64,000 nt of DNA from Hyalella azteca (Eukaryota; Arthropoda; Malacostraca; Amphipoda; Hyalellidae). Under the pieces are notes generated by a model. The model did not search any database. It had not been told where the DNA came from and saw only the letters and a list, made by a program, of their open reading frames with translations. The stretch lies in contig NW_025946789.1 in the NCBI RefSeq assembly GCF_000764305.2, forward strand, positions 124,001 through 188,000, written 5' to 3'. The position numbers were made by a program, and so were the translations under genes. Within the stretch, counting starts at the first letter, position 1. Each line of letters begins with the position of its first letter. Shown piece after piece: positions 1 to 11,376 of this stretch.

Positions 1-540
1 TTATATACATTATACATAAATAATTCTAAAATTGATTTTGAGCTAACGAAAAGCCTTAAAGTTCGCTTTTGGAACGCAAATGCATGCGAGCGATTGCTTT
101 TAATTTTCAAGTACCCAAGAGGAAAACAAAAAAAAATAGCATGTTGGGGGTACGATGATGGAAAAAATATGTCAGGCATTAAAAAAATTAGGATAAAATG
201 AAAATTATGTTAATTATGTCCACGATTATCGAATACATAATAAGCTACAAAATAGGCGGGGATGGGAGAGCATCCTATTGGCGTTCCCGTTGACCTCTAT
301 GGAGATCTGCTAGCCCATAGGTAATCAACAACGCGATGCCATTAAAAAATGACCGCGGCTAAAAAGTATACTTTGAATAATATTTTAATTATTAAGCATG
401 GGATTTTCGCTTGAGGAAATAATAACATAAATTCTAAATTGTTTTTAATTAAAATTTTAAACATGAAATTTTTCAGCATGGCTTAATAAAATCAATACTA
501 CGAATAATAAAAGTAGACATATATAAATTATTAAAATATC
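1..540. other. AT-rich non-coding stretch
   Basis: There is no supported gene, RNA or repeat array here. It is AT-rich intergenic or intronic sequence lying just downstream of the minus-strand reading frame that ends at 541. I found no clear poly(A) signal for that frame close to its stop. Confidence 0.5.
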
Positions 541-1092
541 TCACCGGAGTGCCTCATTCTTATAAGCATCTGAAGAGGTCGCTGAATTGGACGAGCGCAG
601 AGCGGGACTCCGAGGAGACCTTAGGGGACTGAGGACCCTGATGGGGCTGTCAGACCGCGGGGTGTGAGACTTACTGCCCCGTGACAGTCGGGTGTTGTCG
701 ATAGAAGAAGGGGACTTTAGGGGAGATGGTTTGTTGTTGGCGGGTAACGAGGACTTACTGATTGGGGAGAATTGTTTGTTATTGGCTGAAAAAGGAGGCA
801 TATTTTGGGTGGGCAACTGTCTGTCAAAAGTGGAAAACTCGGACTGGTTTTTTTCAGTGGGTTCTACTCGTAGTGCTCGTTTTCTGTACTCGGGAATACG
901 CGTGCGAGCAAAGCAGATCATTCGTTTGAAGTTATGATGGAGGGCGACCAGTAAATTGTTCCGATGAAGGGAGAGAGAGTGGTCCCGGGCACGAGGATGT
1001 TTGGCATGAAATGCAAGCAGCGCTTGAGTCTGAAGCGCAGATACGTGTTGTTCTTTGAGGGTTTGACCGTCGACAATATATGGACAAAGCAT
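541..1092 (-). CDS. Hypothetical Ser/Pro-rich protein or terminal exon
   Basis: I do not recognise this protein. The frame stays open to a non-ATG codon at 1164. The first ATG in frame is at about 1092, which I take as the start; this gives about 183 residues. The N-terminal half is mixed and basic, with segments such as VDGQTLKEQHVSALQTQALL and FARTRIPEYRKRALRVEP. The C-terminal half is low-complexity Ser/Pro/Asn/Arg with repeated SP pairs, typical of disordered tails. It is the longest non-repetitive open frame in the window and is GC-richer than its flanks. A pyrimidine-containing stretch ending in AG lies just upstream of the first ATG, so it may be the last exon of a spliced gene rather than a whole gene. 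The opposite strand is open for only 81 codons and is treated as a shadow. Confidence 0.4.
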   Translation of the reverse strand: MLCPYIVDGQTLKEQHVSALQTQALLAFHAKHPRARDHSLSLHRNNLLVALHHNFKRMICFARTRIPEYRKRALRVEPTEKNQSEFSTFDRQLPTQNMPPFSANNKQFSPISKSSLPANNKPSPLKSPSSIDNTRLSRGSKSHTPRSDSPIRVLSPLRSPRSPALRSSNSATSSDAYKNEALR

Positions 1093-1164
1093 AGTCTCAG
1101 TTAATAAACAGAGCAAGAGGCTCTTTAAGAGTAGATATCTATTATATGGAAAACATTGAAGCAA

Positions 1165-2326
1165 ATCATATGAGAATTTACTAGAGCTTCCTGAAATTCT
1201 TTAAATTATTCTCTGTAAAAAAAAAGTCGTCAGTTAGGCATTGGATTCACATTCGGGGTTCTTGGGCAGAAATTATTAGGACTTTGAACTCGTCAAATCA
1301 GTGAATTACGCAAGCAAGAGTCCAAAACTAATATTTAATTAAAATTATCTATAATTTTAATAATCTGTTCGCCAACAAAGTGAAGTTTTGTGAGCGAATA
1401 TTTTTAATTTACTTGCTCCTCTGTTGGAAATATCTTGGAAAACTCAATGAACACCACAAATTATCAAGGTATATATACCCCTCTTTTAAAATGAAAGTCA
1501 GAGGTCGCATATGAATGGGAAATGTTAGCGTTTAATGGTGTCATGTCCCTGACGTTCCTTTAATGGTCAGGCAAAACATGCCGTGTCATTTGTGTCAGCA
1601 CCTTTGCCCGCCACAAGTCATGTCTGGCATGAAGCTATGCTGCCGTCAAGGCCGCTGCAAGTTTCCATCGTCAGGAAAAAAATGTAGGTTGTTTATATAT
1701 TGTTTCAGATTCTAGCGTGTTCACGTGAATGTTTTCTCAATTAAAAGATGTTCAACCTTCAACAACAGAGTGCATGTGTGCGCAGTTAAATTTCATGGGT
1801 AAGGAAGTGCAAGAACATCAAGAACACCACTTTTCCTCTATTTATTCACGTTTTCATACAAAAAAGTCAGCTTAAATTGGGCACCGAAACTGCATTCGAC
1901 TGCCGTCACAATTTTTGAGTGGCGAAAAATACTCTGTAAAAAAGTGCGTTGATTTAAATGTTCGTATATACGCGTACATTACGTTAAATTTAGACGTACG
2001 ATATGAAAGACAACGAAAACACCAATTGTACCGTCTTGAGACGATTGGGCACACGTTGCCATCTTTTGCCCCCAATAACGTCTACGTATTTTTTACGTTG
2101 CAGCACAAGAAAGTCTATTCGATGGTACCCTTCAGTTTCTTAGCCAAACTTTAGAATGTTACTTCACAATTTCAAAGTCACCTACTAACAAATATTATAG
2201 TTTATTAATTCCATCTCGTTCCCCATTAGTATATCATATGGTCCGTTAACGGTGGACATTCATCGGCGTTCATTTACTCTCAAAAGTAAGATTTACAACT
2301 CAGTAAGAAGAGAGCTCATTTGCAGG
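1165..2326. other. Intergenic, no supported gene
   Basis: The sequence is AT-rich with short overlapping open frames on both strands around 1872-2154. None shows a family motif, splice signals or unusual composition. Nothing else was seen. Confidence 0.5.
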
Positions 2327-2686
2327 CTACAGTTGAAGCCCTAGCACTTCGTCTTGCCTCAACTCTTCATGACGTTCGCTGTCAACTCCCGCAGCATCAA
2401 AGCAACTTTGCTGCTGCCGTTCTTCACAAAAGAAATATCGGGTTTTCTTTATAATGTCAAGGCTGAAAGACGCGCTAAATAGCTTCTCTTTGATCAGGTG
2501 ACACAGGGTTAGGCGAAGAAAGAAGCGACCATTGCAACAAGTCCCCGAGCAGCAGCAAAGCGATCGCGCTCTTCCGTTAGCCTCAAAGGCTTCACTGCGT
2601 CTTTTGTCGGAGCTCAAATTACTATAGAAACGCATTCTTCCAGCCATTGCTCTGTGACGGCCTGCGCTACCTCTTGATAATGACAT
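2327..2686 (-). CDS. Weak hypothetical ORF, about 119 aa
   Basis: This ATG-initiated frame on the minus strand encodes a basic N-terminus, a Cys-rich middle (LCCCSGTCCNG) and a C-terminus rich in Gln, Glu and Arg. It coincides with a local rise in GC against AT-rich surroundings, which in such genomes can mark an exon. No domain is recognised. It may be a chance frame. Confidence 0.22.
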   Translation of the reverse strand: MSLSRGSAGRHRAMAGRMRFYSNLSSDKRRSEAFEANGRARSLCCCSGTCCNGRFFLRLTLCHLIKEKLFSASFSLDIIKKTRYFFCEERQQQSCFDAAGVDSERHEELRQDEVLGLQL

Positions 2687-2689
2687 CAA

Positions 2690-4582
2690 CTGTCATTGTT
2701 CCTTCGCAAAGATGCAATGTCCAGGAATAGAATTTTTTGACAGGTGAATCACGCAATAGTTGGTCGTTATTGAAAAATGTTTCATACACACCATTTAATA
2801 TCGCTCCGTTGCTGGTGTTCTCCGATAATATGCCAAAAAAATGTGTCCATTCTTTGTGTAGAGACACTTTTCATGTGATTCATAGCCACTCCAAAAACTT
2901 TATCACAAAAATAACTCAAGATTCACCTGAGTGAATGGCAAATTAATAAAAGAACCATATATAGTAAATAAAAATATATATATGGAGTTTAGCCGATTCA
3001 TTTATCGTACGTAATGTTAAGTATCTTTCATTGCGGCAAGTTAGCTTTATAAACTACATTCAAACGCATATATTCGAACAGATACAAAAATTTAAACTAA
3101 GCCAACCTCGTATATATATGTTCAGTTGAAAATGCCCTATTTTAATCCTTAGCTTTAACCAAACAATGATAAATGATCGAGATAGTGATTTTTCATCAGT
3201 GTCAATGATCAGTGTCAATGATTTTCAAAATCCCACCAAACTGAAAGGTCGTTGTTCAAACTGGAATGTCGTCGTCAACATACACCCGGTGCGTCACAAC
3301 TCACAAGCAAGTCAACTACTGTACCTATGTCGTAGCAAGTTACCGGACCGGGCGGTGACCTGGTATAGTCAAGTTTGGTCTGATTCAGATACCACAGCGC
3401 ATATATAGTGTGTCGCAGTGAAGTGAGTGAACGAGCTACTGCGATATAGTAAAAAAACTCGCTCAGTCGAGACGCAATAGGCGCCAAATCTCAGTTCGTT
3501 TGAGGCGGTGTGCGCGACACACTTGAGCAAACATGGTCGCAATCTACGCACTGTCAGAGCTACTGCAAGGCGGCATCAATTTAATGCTACAGCTATATTG
3601 TCATTCGAATGGCTGCCCAAACCCTACGCAAATACATTGCATGTATACGAGATCCGATTAAAACATTGAGGCCAGATTGAGATCGAGTAATCCAACTTAA
3701 CCTTTACTGCCCGAGAAAAACAAATACCACGTGTATAATTCGCATGGTTTCAAATGAAATTCACTATGAAATGTAAAATTAAATGATAAATATTTTAATT
3801 TTATGCATCAATATTTAATTCCATTCTATTCTGGAAGCCAGTACGGTGAAAGAGATAGACTGATGGCACCTTTCCGTTCAATGATGACTTCTTGCTGAAG
3901 TTTGTCATCCATCGCGCATTAGGGCACAACACGAGACAATCCAAATAAATTGAAACAATTCGAAAACAAACGTGTAAAATTTTCCCTTGTAATCATGACA
4001 TAAACATGGCATTAGAGTCATTCATCAATAAGATTCCTATAATCGGATCACAAAACACTGCAAAAATTGCAACATCATCATTTTTTTACTTTTGATTGCT
4101 TCGCTTTTCTCTTCTAGTTAACTGTAATAGCTGACAATTTTCATGTCATCCCAATATTTATAATTATTTCAAAAAATAACTAAAAATAGGAGCTGGAAAT
4201 CTTCGAATCATAGCTCCCCATATGAACTACGCCAACGAATTACTAATGCACCACACTTCATGATATCAGAGAGTTATATTTTCACAGCAAACAATATTTT
4301 GATTATAGTTATAAATGTTACATAATTTCAGACATTAACAACGATGACGCGGGTAAGCGATGTCTTCGGGAGAACCCCACGATGACGCGAGGTTTTCCTC
4401 AAAGTATCTTAGGTCACAACATCCACTTCCCTGCGTTTCTATTTCGCCATATCGTATCATTTTATGCGTATCAACCAGAGTAAATAATTTTCAATTCCTA
4501 TAAAGAACCAAGTGATAAAGATCCAAAAGTTAGCTCACGCAGTAGAGCGCCACCCCAAGGGAGATCATGTTTGTGACTTAAT
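2690..4582. other. Intergenic, no supported gene
   Basis: AT-rich DNA with a slightly GC-richer block at 3240-3560 that carries only short frames open on both strands. No repeat array or mobile element was identified. Confidence 0.45.
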
Positions 4583-4985
4583 ATGTCACTAGGTTGCGAC
4601 CGGTATATAGTGAGTGTAAACATTCCATGTTAGTTTGTCACTTGGTAGCGGCCGGAATAGTGAGTGTAAACATCTAGAGTAGAATAGAATAGAGTAGAAT
4701 AGAATAGAGTAGAATAGAATAGAATAGAATAGAATAGAATAGAATAGAATAGAATAGAATAGAATAGAATAGAATAGAATAGAATAGAATAGAATAGAAT
4801 AGAATAGAAGTGTCGGCTCTGAAGAAATAGACCCATGACCTGTTGCCGATTCTTGTACGTACTTTTCTTGTTCTGTTTCACAATTGATAAAACATTAACT
4901 TTTATTTTAGAGTGTCACTAGGTAGCACCCGGAATAGTGAGTGTACGCGCGTCTGTTTGTAGCAGCCGGCAGTGAGTACAGTGAG
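4583..4985. repeat. Degenerate tandem unit interrupted by a LINE tail
   Basis: A unit of the form TGTCACTAGGTAGC followed by CCGGAATAGTGAGTGTA occurs at about 4583-4623, 4636-4671 and 4912-4949, with a partial copy near 4961-4985. The LINE 3' tail (4675-4911) sits between the second and third copies, so the insertion probably went into a pre-existing short array. TAGAGT occurs at both edges of the insertion and could be a target-site duplication, but in this context it may be chance. Confidence 0.55.
4675..4911 (-). mobile_element. LINE 3' UTR and expanded TTCTA tail (5'-truncated)
   Basis: Read on the minus strand, 4860-4809 contains AAGAATCGGCAAC, then GGTCATGGGTCTATT, then GCCGACACTTCTATTC. 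This parallels the 3' UTR of the LINE copy at 23600-23742, which has AAGAATCGACAAT, GGCCATGGGCCTATT and GCCGACACTTCTATTC in the same order. The tail is followed by about 26 units of TTCTA (4675-4809), with a few variant units near the distal end. Only 3' UTR is present, with no reverse-transcriptase coding sequence, so this is a severely 5'-truncated, dead copy. Confidence 0.7.
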
Positions 4986-5791
4986 TACAGTGGCAGTGAA
5001 CACAACATTTCTACTTGGCTTGGTCACTTCTGAGCGAGCACTGGCAGACGCTGGCCCAGAGAGCAGGTAAGTGAGGCAGCTGAGAACATGGCTACGGTTT
5101 CGCATGCCTCACAGTGAAATGCTTATTTCAAGGACTAGCAAGAGAAAGTATACATGGCATACTTTCTCACCTTTGATGACGTACATTATCATATTTAAAT
5201 CTCTAAAACAGGAATGTTGTATTTAAATGTTTTATTAAAAGAAATGTAGAGCAGGTATTCGAACAAGGCGATTTGCATAATTTCTTCTTCACTCTAAAAC
5301 TTGGTTGGCTATAACTATTAAATGTTTCTCTGAAGGATCAGACACGTAAGGGATCGACGTTTGTTGCATCTTTATGCACCGCGCAACAAAAATGTAACAG
5401 CAATTGTTAACCTCTTTCATTTTGACATCACTCAGTTTATCTACGAAATACACAACGAATCTTTCATCTCAGTAATAAATATAATTGTTTGATCTAGCAG
5501 TTCCTAGTTCTCTAGATCGTAGTAGTCATAAAGTCCAACGCTCCATAAAGACCGAGGTGCTTTGGTGGCTTGAAAAAAAAAAACCATCGCTGATGCCGGT
5601 AAGGCGGGGAGAAGCACGATCCTCCAGCCTATACCTGCCTACCTGCCATGCCATATACATAACTGCCATGCCACGGATGCCACCACCGCCGCCGCCAGCA
5701 GCCACGGCGCCAGAACTTGTCTGGTGAGCGGCGCCAGACAGCCTTGGGGCAGCCAGGCAGTTTTGCCACAGATACGCTGCACCGGCCCTTG
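4986..5791. other. Intergenic with a short GC-rich patch
   Basis: Mostly AT-rich. Positions 5590-5760 are GC-rich with a short CCR-type triplet run (5681-5705). Frames are open on both strands there because of the composition. No gene is supported. Confidence 0.4.
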
Positions 5792-6170
5792 GCACTGTGA
5801 GTTACACAGGCGGTCTGCCGGGCATAATACAGACGCTCTTCTCCTACTGCAACATTTAGCACTGTCTATTGCACAGGCGGTCTGCCGGGCCTATAGACGA
5901 TCTACTCCTACCGCTACATTTAGCACTGTCTGTTGCACAGGCGGTCTGCCGGGCATAATACAGACGCTCTTCTCCTACCGCAACATTTAGCACTGTCTGT
6001 TGCACAGACGGTCTGCCAGGCGTATAGACGCTTTACTCCTACCTAAACATTTAATACTGTCTGTTGCACAGGAGGTCTGCCGGGCGTATAGACCATCTAC
6101 TACTACCGCTACATTTAGCACTGTCTGTTGCACAAGCGGTCTGCCGGGTATACAGACGCTCTACTCCATC
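5792..6170. repeat. 64/67-bp minisatellite, about 6 units
   Basis: Units begin with GCACTGTCTGTTGCACAGGC at about 5792, 5859, 5923, 5990, 6054 and 6118, giving spacings of 67, 64, 67, 64 and 64 bp. Units one and three share a longer variant containing ATAATACAGACGCTC; the others carry a shorter GTATAGACG-type variant. The alternation suggests that duplication involved unit pairs. Short frames through the array are a product of the repeat and are not called. Confidence 0.9.
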
Positions 6171-6352
6171 GCAAGTCACCGTGCTGTCTTTTTGAATGAT
6201 CTGTCTTGAGTCGTGTCACACATATTTTTAACTTATCCAATGAAAATTTATACGGTTTGGTGTGCGCGGGCATGAAATAGTTAGAGAACGCAATGCAAAA
6301 TAGTTTATTATATGTTAAGTATTTAAGATTTTGGTTTTAATTAACTCACCTC

Positions 6353-6375
6353 TGACGTGACCTCGTGGAGACATG
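6353..6375 (+). repeat. 23-bp dispersed motif, copy 1
   Basis: TGACGTGACCTCGTGGAGAC plus ATG is found here and, as its exact reverse complement, at 21260-21282. The AT-rich sequence just 5' of it is also similar in both places. This points to two relics of one dispersed element. It contains a CRE-like TGACGT core. Confidence 0.6.
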
Positions 6376-8055
6376 CATTTCCATGAGTTTTTTGATGCAC
6401 CACGGAGAGACGCGATAGTATTTAGTCAGATTATTTTTTAGTAATTATGTGTCCATTCATTGGTGCTTTTTTGTTATATAAGGCTGTGAATTTTATTTTT
6501 ATTCGTGTATTGTATATTTTTGTTATGCTCTGTGTCGTATCCTCTTCTGTTAGTTAAATAAAAACCGCAATTAGTTCGTTTATGCATTTTCCTTTAAGGC
6601 TCCAATTAATCTTGAGTCCGAAGTTAAGACATGAGCTAAGGAAACGCACAGTTCATTTATATTTTGTATTTATAGTTCGTTAATTATCGTAGTAATATTC
6701 AAAAATTTCATTCATCCTTGCGATCAGCGTATTAATATGTGGATAGACGGAAAATTTTGTAATTTTATTTATTGAATGAACCTCAGCACCATCAATTAAA
6801 TAACATATTACAAATTATTTCGGGCAAAGAACGCAAATTTGCACGAATAATAGAGATTATCTATCCGGACAAGAAAAACCCTTATGGTGCCCTGACCATT
6901 AAAGATTAAGACCTCCAATTTTCAGTTAACGAGATCCTAATTTTATATTAAATGCTAAAATTAATGGAAAATTCCAAGCATGTGATAATTTCAAGAGATT
7001 CCTCAGCCCTTCTTGGATTTTTTTTTGTGGTACAACAGCTCGCTCCATCGACAGTGAACTTTTGAATTGTCTATACAAATATGCGGTTACACAAGTAAAA
7101 TGAAAAGTTTCTAGTTGCAATTTTAAGCAAATATGGTGGATTTTTTCTTTGTAGCTCGTGAAGAACGAGTTCAGATGAGCTGTCAACTGTGATTTTAGAG
7201 TAAGAAACCTTTAAAAAAAATTCAAATACTTGCTTATTTGCTTTTATAGTAGCAAATGTTGAGAAATGTTAGTGATCCGCAATCGTTTAGAAATTCGATT
7301 GAAAATGATAGATTTCTGCATCGACATTCGATCAATGATGCAGATCGATATTCGATCAATGACTGATTTTAATTCCTATCAAGAACTTTGGTAAGAAAAC
7401 AAACCGATGTTGCCAGCAAAACATACAGCAGATTGTTTCAAAGAAATAAAGGGAGTCAACTGGTTCTGTGAGTTGCAATTTTGTATCGCTATTTTGAGCC
7501 ATGGTGTGGGTGACCTCTTAGAAAAATGGACTCGTTAGCCAGTAGGTTATTTCGACCATGATTCCTACCACCAGATTTCGAACGTGAAAAAATTTTCAAT
7601 GAGACACCTAATTACTTTATTAGGAACATCAGAGCAAATACAGCAACAGCTGAAACAGTCTTAAAAACAAATGTTTAGTGGTAACTATCCCTATTGTTAG
7701 GATCATGCAAAGTCTAACTGCAAGAAGGGCTGCAACTGATTGAAATTCGTGGAGAAATATTCCATTTTCTTTTTCTATGAGTGAGAAACGCCAGTAAATA
7801 ACAAACAGTAACAGCAGCTGGGCAAAACGAACAGAAACAACAGCCGAGTTTAATGGAAAAAACTGTAGCAAAGCGAACGAACAGGAACAGAACAAACAGG
7901 AGCCGCAGCCAAGCGAAAAGAAACAGCAACAGAGGGAACGATCGAAATAGCAGGATAGTATAACAAACATTAAAAGCAGCTGAAAATAACGAACAGATAC
8001 ATCAGAACAAACAAAAGCAGCATTAAACGAGAACTAAAACAACACAAACAGCAGC
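6376..8055. other. Intergenic, no supported gene
   Basis: AT-rich sequence. TATATAAGG near 6474 followed by AATAAA near 6556 could be LTR-like but has no other support. At 7320-7365 a short direct repeat of CGA(T/C)ATTCGATCAATGA occurs twice. From about 7780 to 8050 the plus strand is an A/C-rich, purine-biased tract encoding a short Gln/Asn-rich frame. The hydrophobic frame on its other strand is a composition shadow. Confidence 0.4.
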
Positions 8056-8090
8056 TCAATACGGTGAGGAAGAAGAGTGGCAGGTCCAGA

Positions 8091-8300
8091 AGGCAGGTTT
8101 TATTTTCTGCAGGAGCTGGTCGGCTTGTTTGCCGCGTCGCTGAGCAAACAGCGTCCGGGGGCTCTTCGTCCCGACCCTCGTATATAGCAGCAGCCCGGCG
8201 GTGCGACGTGGGGCGCTCGGGCTGCGATCCTCGCTGGTAATTTGCTGCCTGACATCCTGTGCGTTTATGGAGGACTGCACGCGACGCGACGGCACGGAAA
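8091..8300 (-). promoter_or_regulatory. GC-rich block with TATA and poly(A) signal, LTR-like
   Basis: On the minus strand this GC-rich island carries a TATATACGAGG element (about 8187-8178) and, about 80 bp downstream, AATAAA (8104-8099) followed by a pyrimidine-rich stretch. TATA followed shortly by a poly(A) signal is the arrangement of a retroelement LTR U3/R region. I found no second copy, no clear TG...CA ends and no primer-binding site next to it. A short frame on the same strand (8295-8056) is open through the island. A small host promoter or chance are alternatives. Confidence 0.3.
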
Positions 8301-9383
8301 ATAAAACTTCACGTCTCGAATAGAAGTTACGATCGTGTCTTAGAATTTAATTCTAGTTTAAGTGAGCCCATTAAAAAATATAAACTAAAACTGTAACTTG
8401 AATGGTGCCGGAGATCGACGTCGTTGTCAATCATAGCTCGTTATGTGATTGGATACGATTCCTGATAAGAGACGAGACTGATAACAGATATTTCAAAACT
8501 ATATAAAATAGTAGGAAGATTCCCTATACCACTAAATTTCTTTTACAGCCTCTTTGGAATAGAGGAGTAGCAAATAAAAGCTGCAGTCAAAGTTTTTAAT
8601 AACACGACGAAAGATTTGCTGGAAAAAATGCCCATGACACGTAAGGCCTTCTTTAATTCTCGGTTTGTGCAGAAAAATAATACGAGAACAATAGTAATTC
8701 AACTTTCATTAAACAGATCAAATAAATTTATATCGCGGCGATATCAATAATTCAACGAATAGCGAACCCAAAAATTTCAGATAGCAAAAATGCATATATG
8801 AGGAAAATATTGTTAGAGGCATGACCATTTATTACAATTTATTATAAAAAATAATCACGCCCTTGCTGTTCGTAATCATAACTATAGTAGGCTTGCATGA
8901 ATACAACACTGCACTTGCATGATCAATAAACCCTCAAAGCATTTATTACTGCATGACGTGAATCTCAACAACAAAATTAGACAACTTTTATAATAGTTTA
9001 AATAACAATAATAAATAATTTTTGAATAGTTGAAATAATTTCTCAACTTTAATAATAGTTGAATTTTGCTATGCCGAAATCTCAATTCTGCAGCAGCTGC
9101 GTTGCCGAGTTAGAAGTTGCGCAAGAATAACGGCAGGTCCCAGGGGGGAAAATAGACCAATATCGCAGCGCCATGAAAGTAAGTAGGCAGAAATCGGGCA
9201 AGCTAAGCAATTTCTGACCGGACGAAGTGCTTCAATCAGGCACAAAAGCTGAGCTCTTGTCGCAAGCTTTACGAGGCCATTAAGAAGGTCTCGAAGCAGC
9301 AGGCGGGTCGTGAACTTACTGATGAAATCTCTGTTGTGACATTATCTACCGGAGCTGCGCTCTTGACTAACTATAATTAAACT
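8301..9383. other. Intergenic, no supported gene
   Basis: AT-rich, with low-complexity AATAATAGTTTAAATAAT-type sequence at 8985-9060. No gene or element recognised. Confidence 0.45.
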
Positions 9384-9585
9384 AACCATCCAAATTTGTC
9401 TGTCTTCATTCTAGATGACTTGTCACATGATCTCGCTACTTTCATGCAAATGGAAGTGGCTCGTGATCCCAAATTCTGCACAAACCATCCAAATTTTTCG
9501 GCGTCTGTCTTCATTCTAGATGAGTTGGCACATGATCTCGCTACTTTCATGCAAATGGAAGTGGCTCGTGATCCCAAATACTGCA
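9384..9585. repeat. 99-bp tandem duplication
   Basis: Two adjacent copies start at 9384 and 9483, each beginning AACCATCCAAATTT and containing CTCGCTACTTTCATGCAAAT. They differ by a few substitutions and compensating small indels. The period is a multiple of three, so plus-strand and minus-strand frames both read through the two copies. That follows from duplication and is not evidence of a gene. Confidence 0.9.
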
Positions 9586-10616
9586 AAATAATTACAGCCA
9601 CCAAATGAGATTCCTTACGACGCATTCATCCCTCATATCCAGCAGTAAAGTGAAGACCCCCGAGCGTCGTCTTGCCCATCACTGAGACCACGACGGTCAT
9701 AAGAAGCGAAGCCAACCTAACGATGCTCCTAGTGGGCAACTAAATCTAGCGTAATGTTGCCGTAGATTAATGGTAACGAATAGCGCAACTTAACGGGACA
9801 TCTTCAGTGCATAGTTAAGACAGGGTCACACACGGGAAGTTACTTTGCGGAATAAAGTATAAGCTTAATGGAACATTTGGCAGCAAAGTGGAGTAATAAA
9901 CACACAGTATTCGCTCCCCAAGAGAGAAAACTGAATTTGATGGAACACTTACTTAATATATGACCAGAACTCCATCTAATATTAAAAAAAGACTGGATCT
10001 TCCGTAACCGCTCTACGTAGTGTGATTATATTAAATGAGCTTTTAATTTTACTGCAGTTGCAACGAATTTCCACGAGGCTAAATTAAATCAAACGCAGCT
10101 AACGGAAAAATTAATTCCCTGACAACATTCTGTGCGTCAAGAAGAAACTCAAGTTGTTAATACATGTTAATGGAAAAATAAAAATTTACGTACTAGTTAA
10201 TTTTCATTCACTAGTAAATCTTTTTACGTAGTTCTAGTAAAATTTACGTAGTAAAGTAATCTAGAACAGTAGTTAAAACGTGGATGAAGAAAAAAACTCA
10301 ATTTGCAATTCAGTGAAGTCATTAAAATTGTAGCACAATCTCTGATAATAAGTATCAAATGGTGATAGCGATTACGCTAGAGGCAATGGCAGCTCCCGTT
10401 GAAAATAACTAGAAAATGTGCAGTAAGTCTCAACGCAGAACAATGATTCCTTAACTTGTAAGAAAGCTGAATTCAATAGAATTGATTATGTAAAAAGCAC
10501 CATGACTATGGTGTCAGTAAACCTAGTTCATTAGAGTTCAAAATGCCCAAAGTTAGAAATGAGTTGGGAGGTAAAGCCGAACATTCTTGGGGCTGAAATG
10601 CACAGTAATGTAAAAA
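9586..10616. other. Intergenic, no supported gene
   Basis: AT-rich DNA with short repeated words around TTTACGTAGT (10188-10255). No gene, array or known element was seen. Confidence 0.45.
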
Positions 10617-10773
10617 ATATAACTCAGTAATCACTGCAGTGAGTGAAAGAGAGCGCATTTTCTCGTCGACGAAAAAGTTAAGTCACGGACGGACAGACGG
10701 ACAGACAGACAGACAGACATACATACATGGCGAGCACAATTGCGCCTTTTTTCCATAAATGAGAAAATGCGCT
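10617..10773 (+). mobile_element. GACA-core inverted-repeat element, copy 1
   Basis: This is one of five dispersed copies in the window. The order is ATATAACTCAGTA, CACTGCAGTGAGTGA, AGCGCATTTTCTCGTCGACG, GTCACGGACGGACAG, a GACA microsatellite (here expanded, 10692-10730), GGCGAGCACAAT, and finally AATGAGAAAATGCGCT. AGCGCATTTTCTC near the left and its reverse complement at the right end form a 13-bp inverted repeat. There is no coding capacity, so it is probably a non-autonomous MITE-like element. Confidence 0.75.
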
Positions 10774-10945
10774 AAAAATGCCATACACTTAATAAGACAA
10801 AGTCTAGAGGCAAGGAGAGAGGAAGAGACGAGCAGTGCGGGGAGCGGCGGCCGTAAATCCGGGAATCGCCGGCGCAGATCAGGCGCCGCTGCGGCGGAGA
10901 TTTACGGCGCTGGCGCTGCTGTGTTTTGTGTGTCCGCGCCGCGTT

Positions 10946-11180
10946 GACCATCGCATGGACTGATGGACGAGCAATGGGGACTGCGAGGACTGATGGATGC
11001 TCGGCGGGCACTGAAGGACGCTCGGTGGGGGACTATGGACCATCGCGTGGACTGATGGACCATCGCGTGGACCGATGGACCATCGCGTGGACTGATGGAC
11101 CATCGCGTGGACTGATGGACCATCGCGTGGACTGATGGACCATCGCGTGGACTGATGGACTATCGCGTGGACTGATGAAC
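10946..11180. repeat. 20-bp minisatellite, 7 clean units plus degenerate flank
   Basis: Seven consecutive units of CATCGCGTGGACTGATGGAC occupy 11041-11180, with only single-base changes in the third and last units. Degenerate related units extend left to about 10946. Frames on both strands run through the array and into the next one because of the repeat and are not called. Confidence 0.95.
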
Positions 11181-11196
11181 GACGCAGGGGACTGTT

Positions 11197-11376
11197 AAGA
11201 CAGATGTAATGATAAGACAGATGTAATGATAGGACAGATGTTGTGATAGGACAGATTTTGTGGTAGGATAGATGTACTGATAGGACAGATACTGTGATAG
11301 TAATCATAGGACAGATATTGTGACAGGACATAAGGAATAATAGGATAGAAGGAATGATAGGAACAGATGGAATGAT
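11197..11376. repeat. 17-bp minisatellite, about 10 units
   Basis: Units of AAGACAGATGTAATGAT and variants AGGACAGATGTTGTGAT repeat with a 17-bp period and diverge progressively toward the right end. One unit has an extra AGTAATCAT. It starts 17 bp after the 20-bp array, but the unit sequences are unrelated. Confidence 0.9.

Noticed and set aside
3478..3495. GGCGCC word as another retroelement primer-binding site
   Set aside because: Only six bases match, there is no LTR end next to it, and no second copy was seen.
7629..7970. Hydrophobic, Cys/Phe/Leu-rich minus-strand frames that could suggest a membrane protein
   Set aside because: They are the antisense of an A/C-rich Gln/Asn-type tract; hydrophobicity follows from composition, and two phases look equally hydrophobic.
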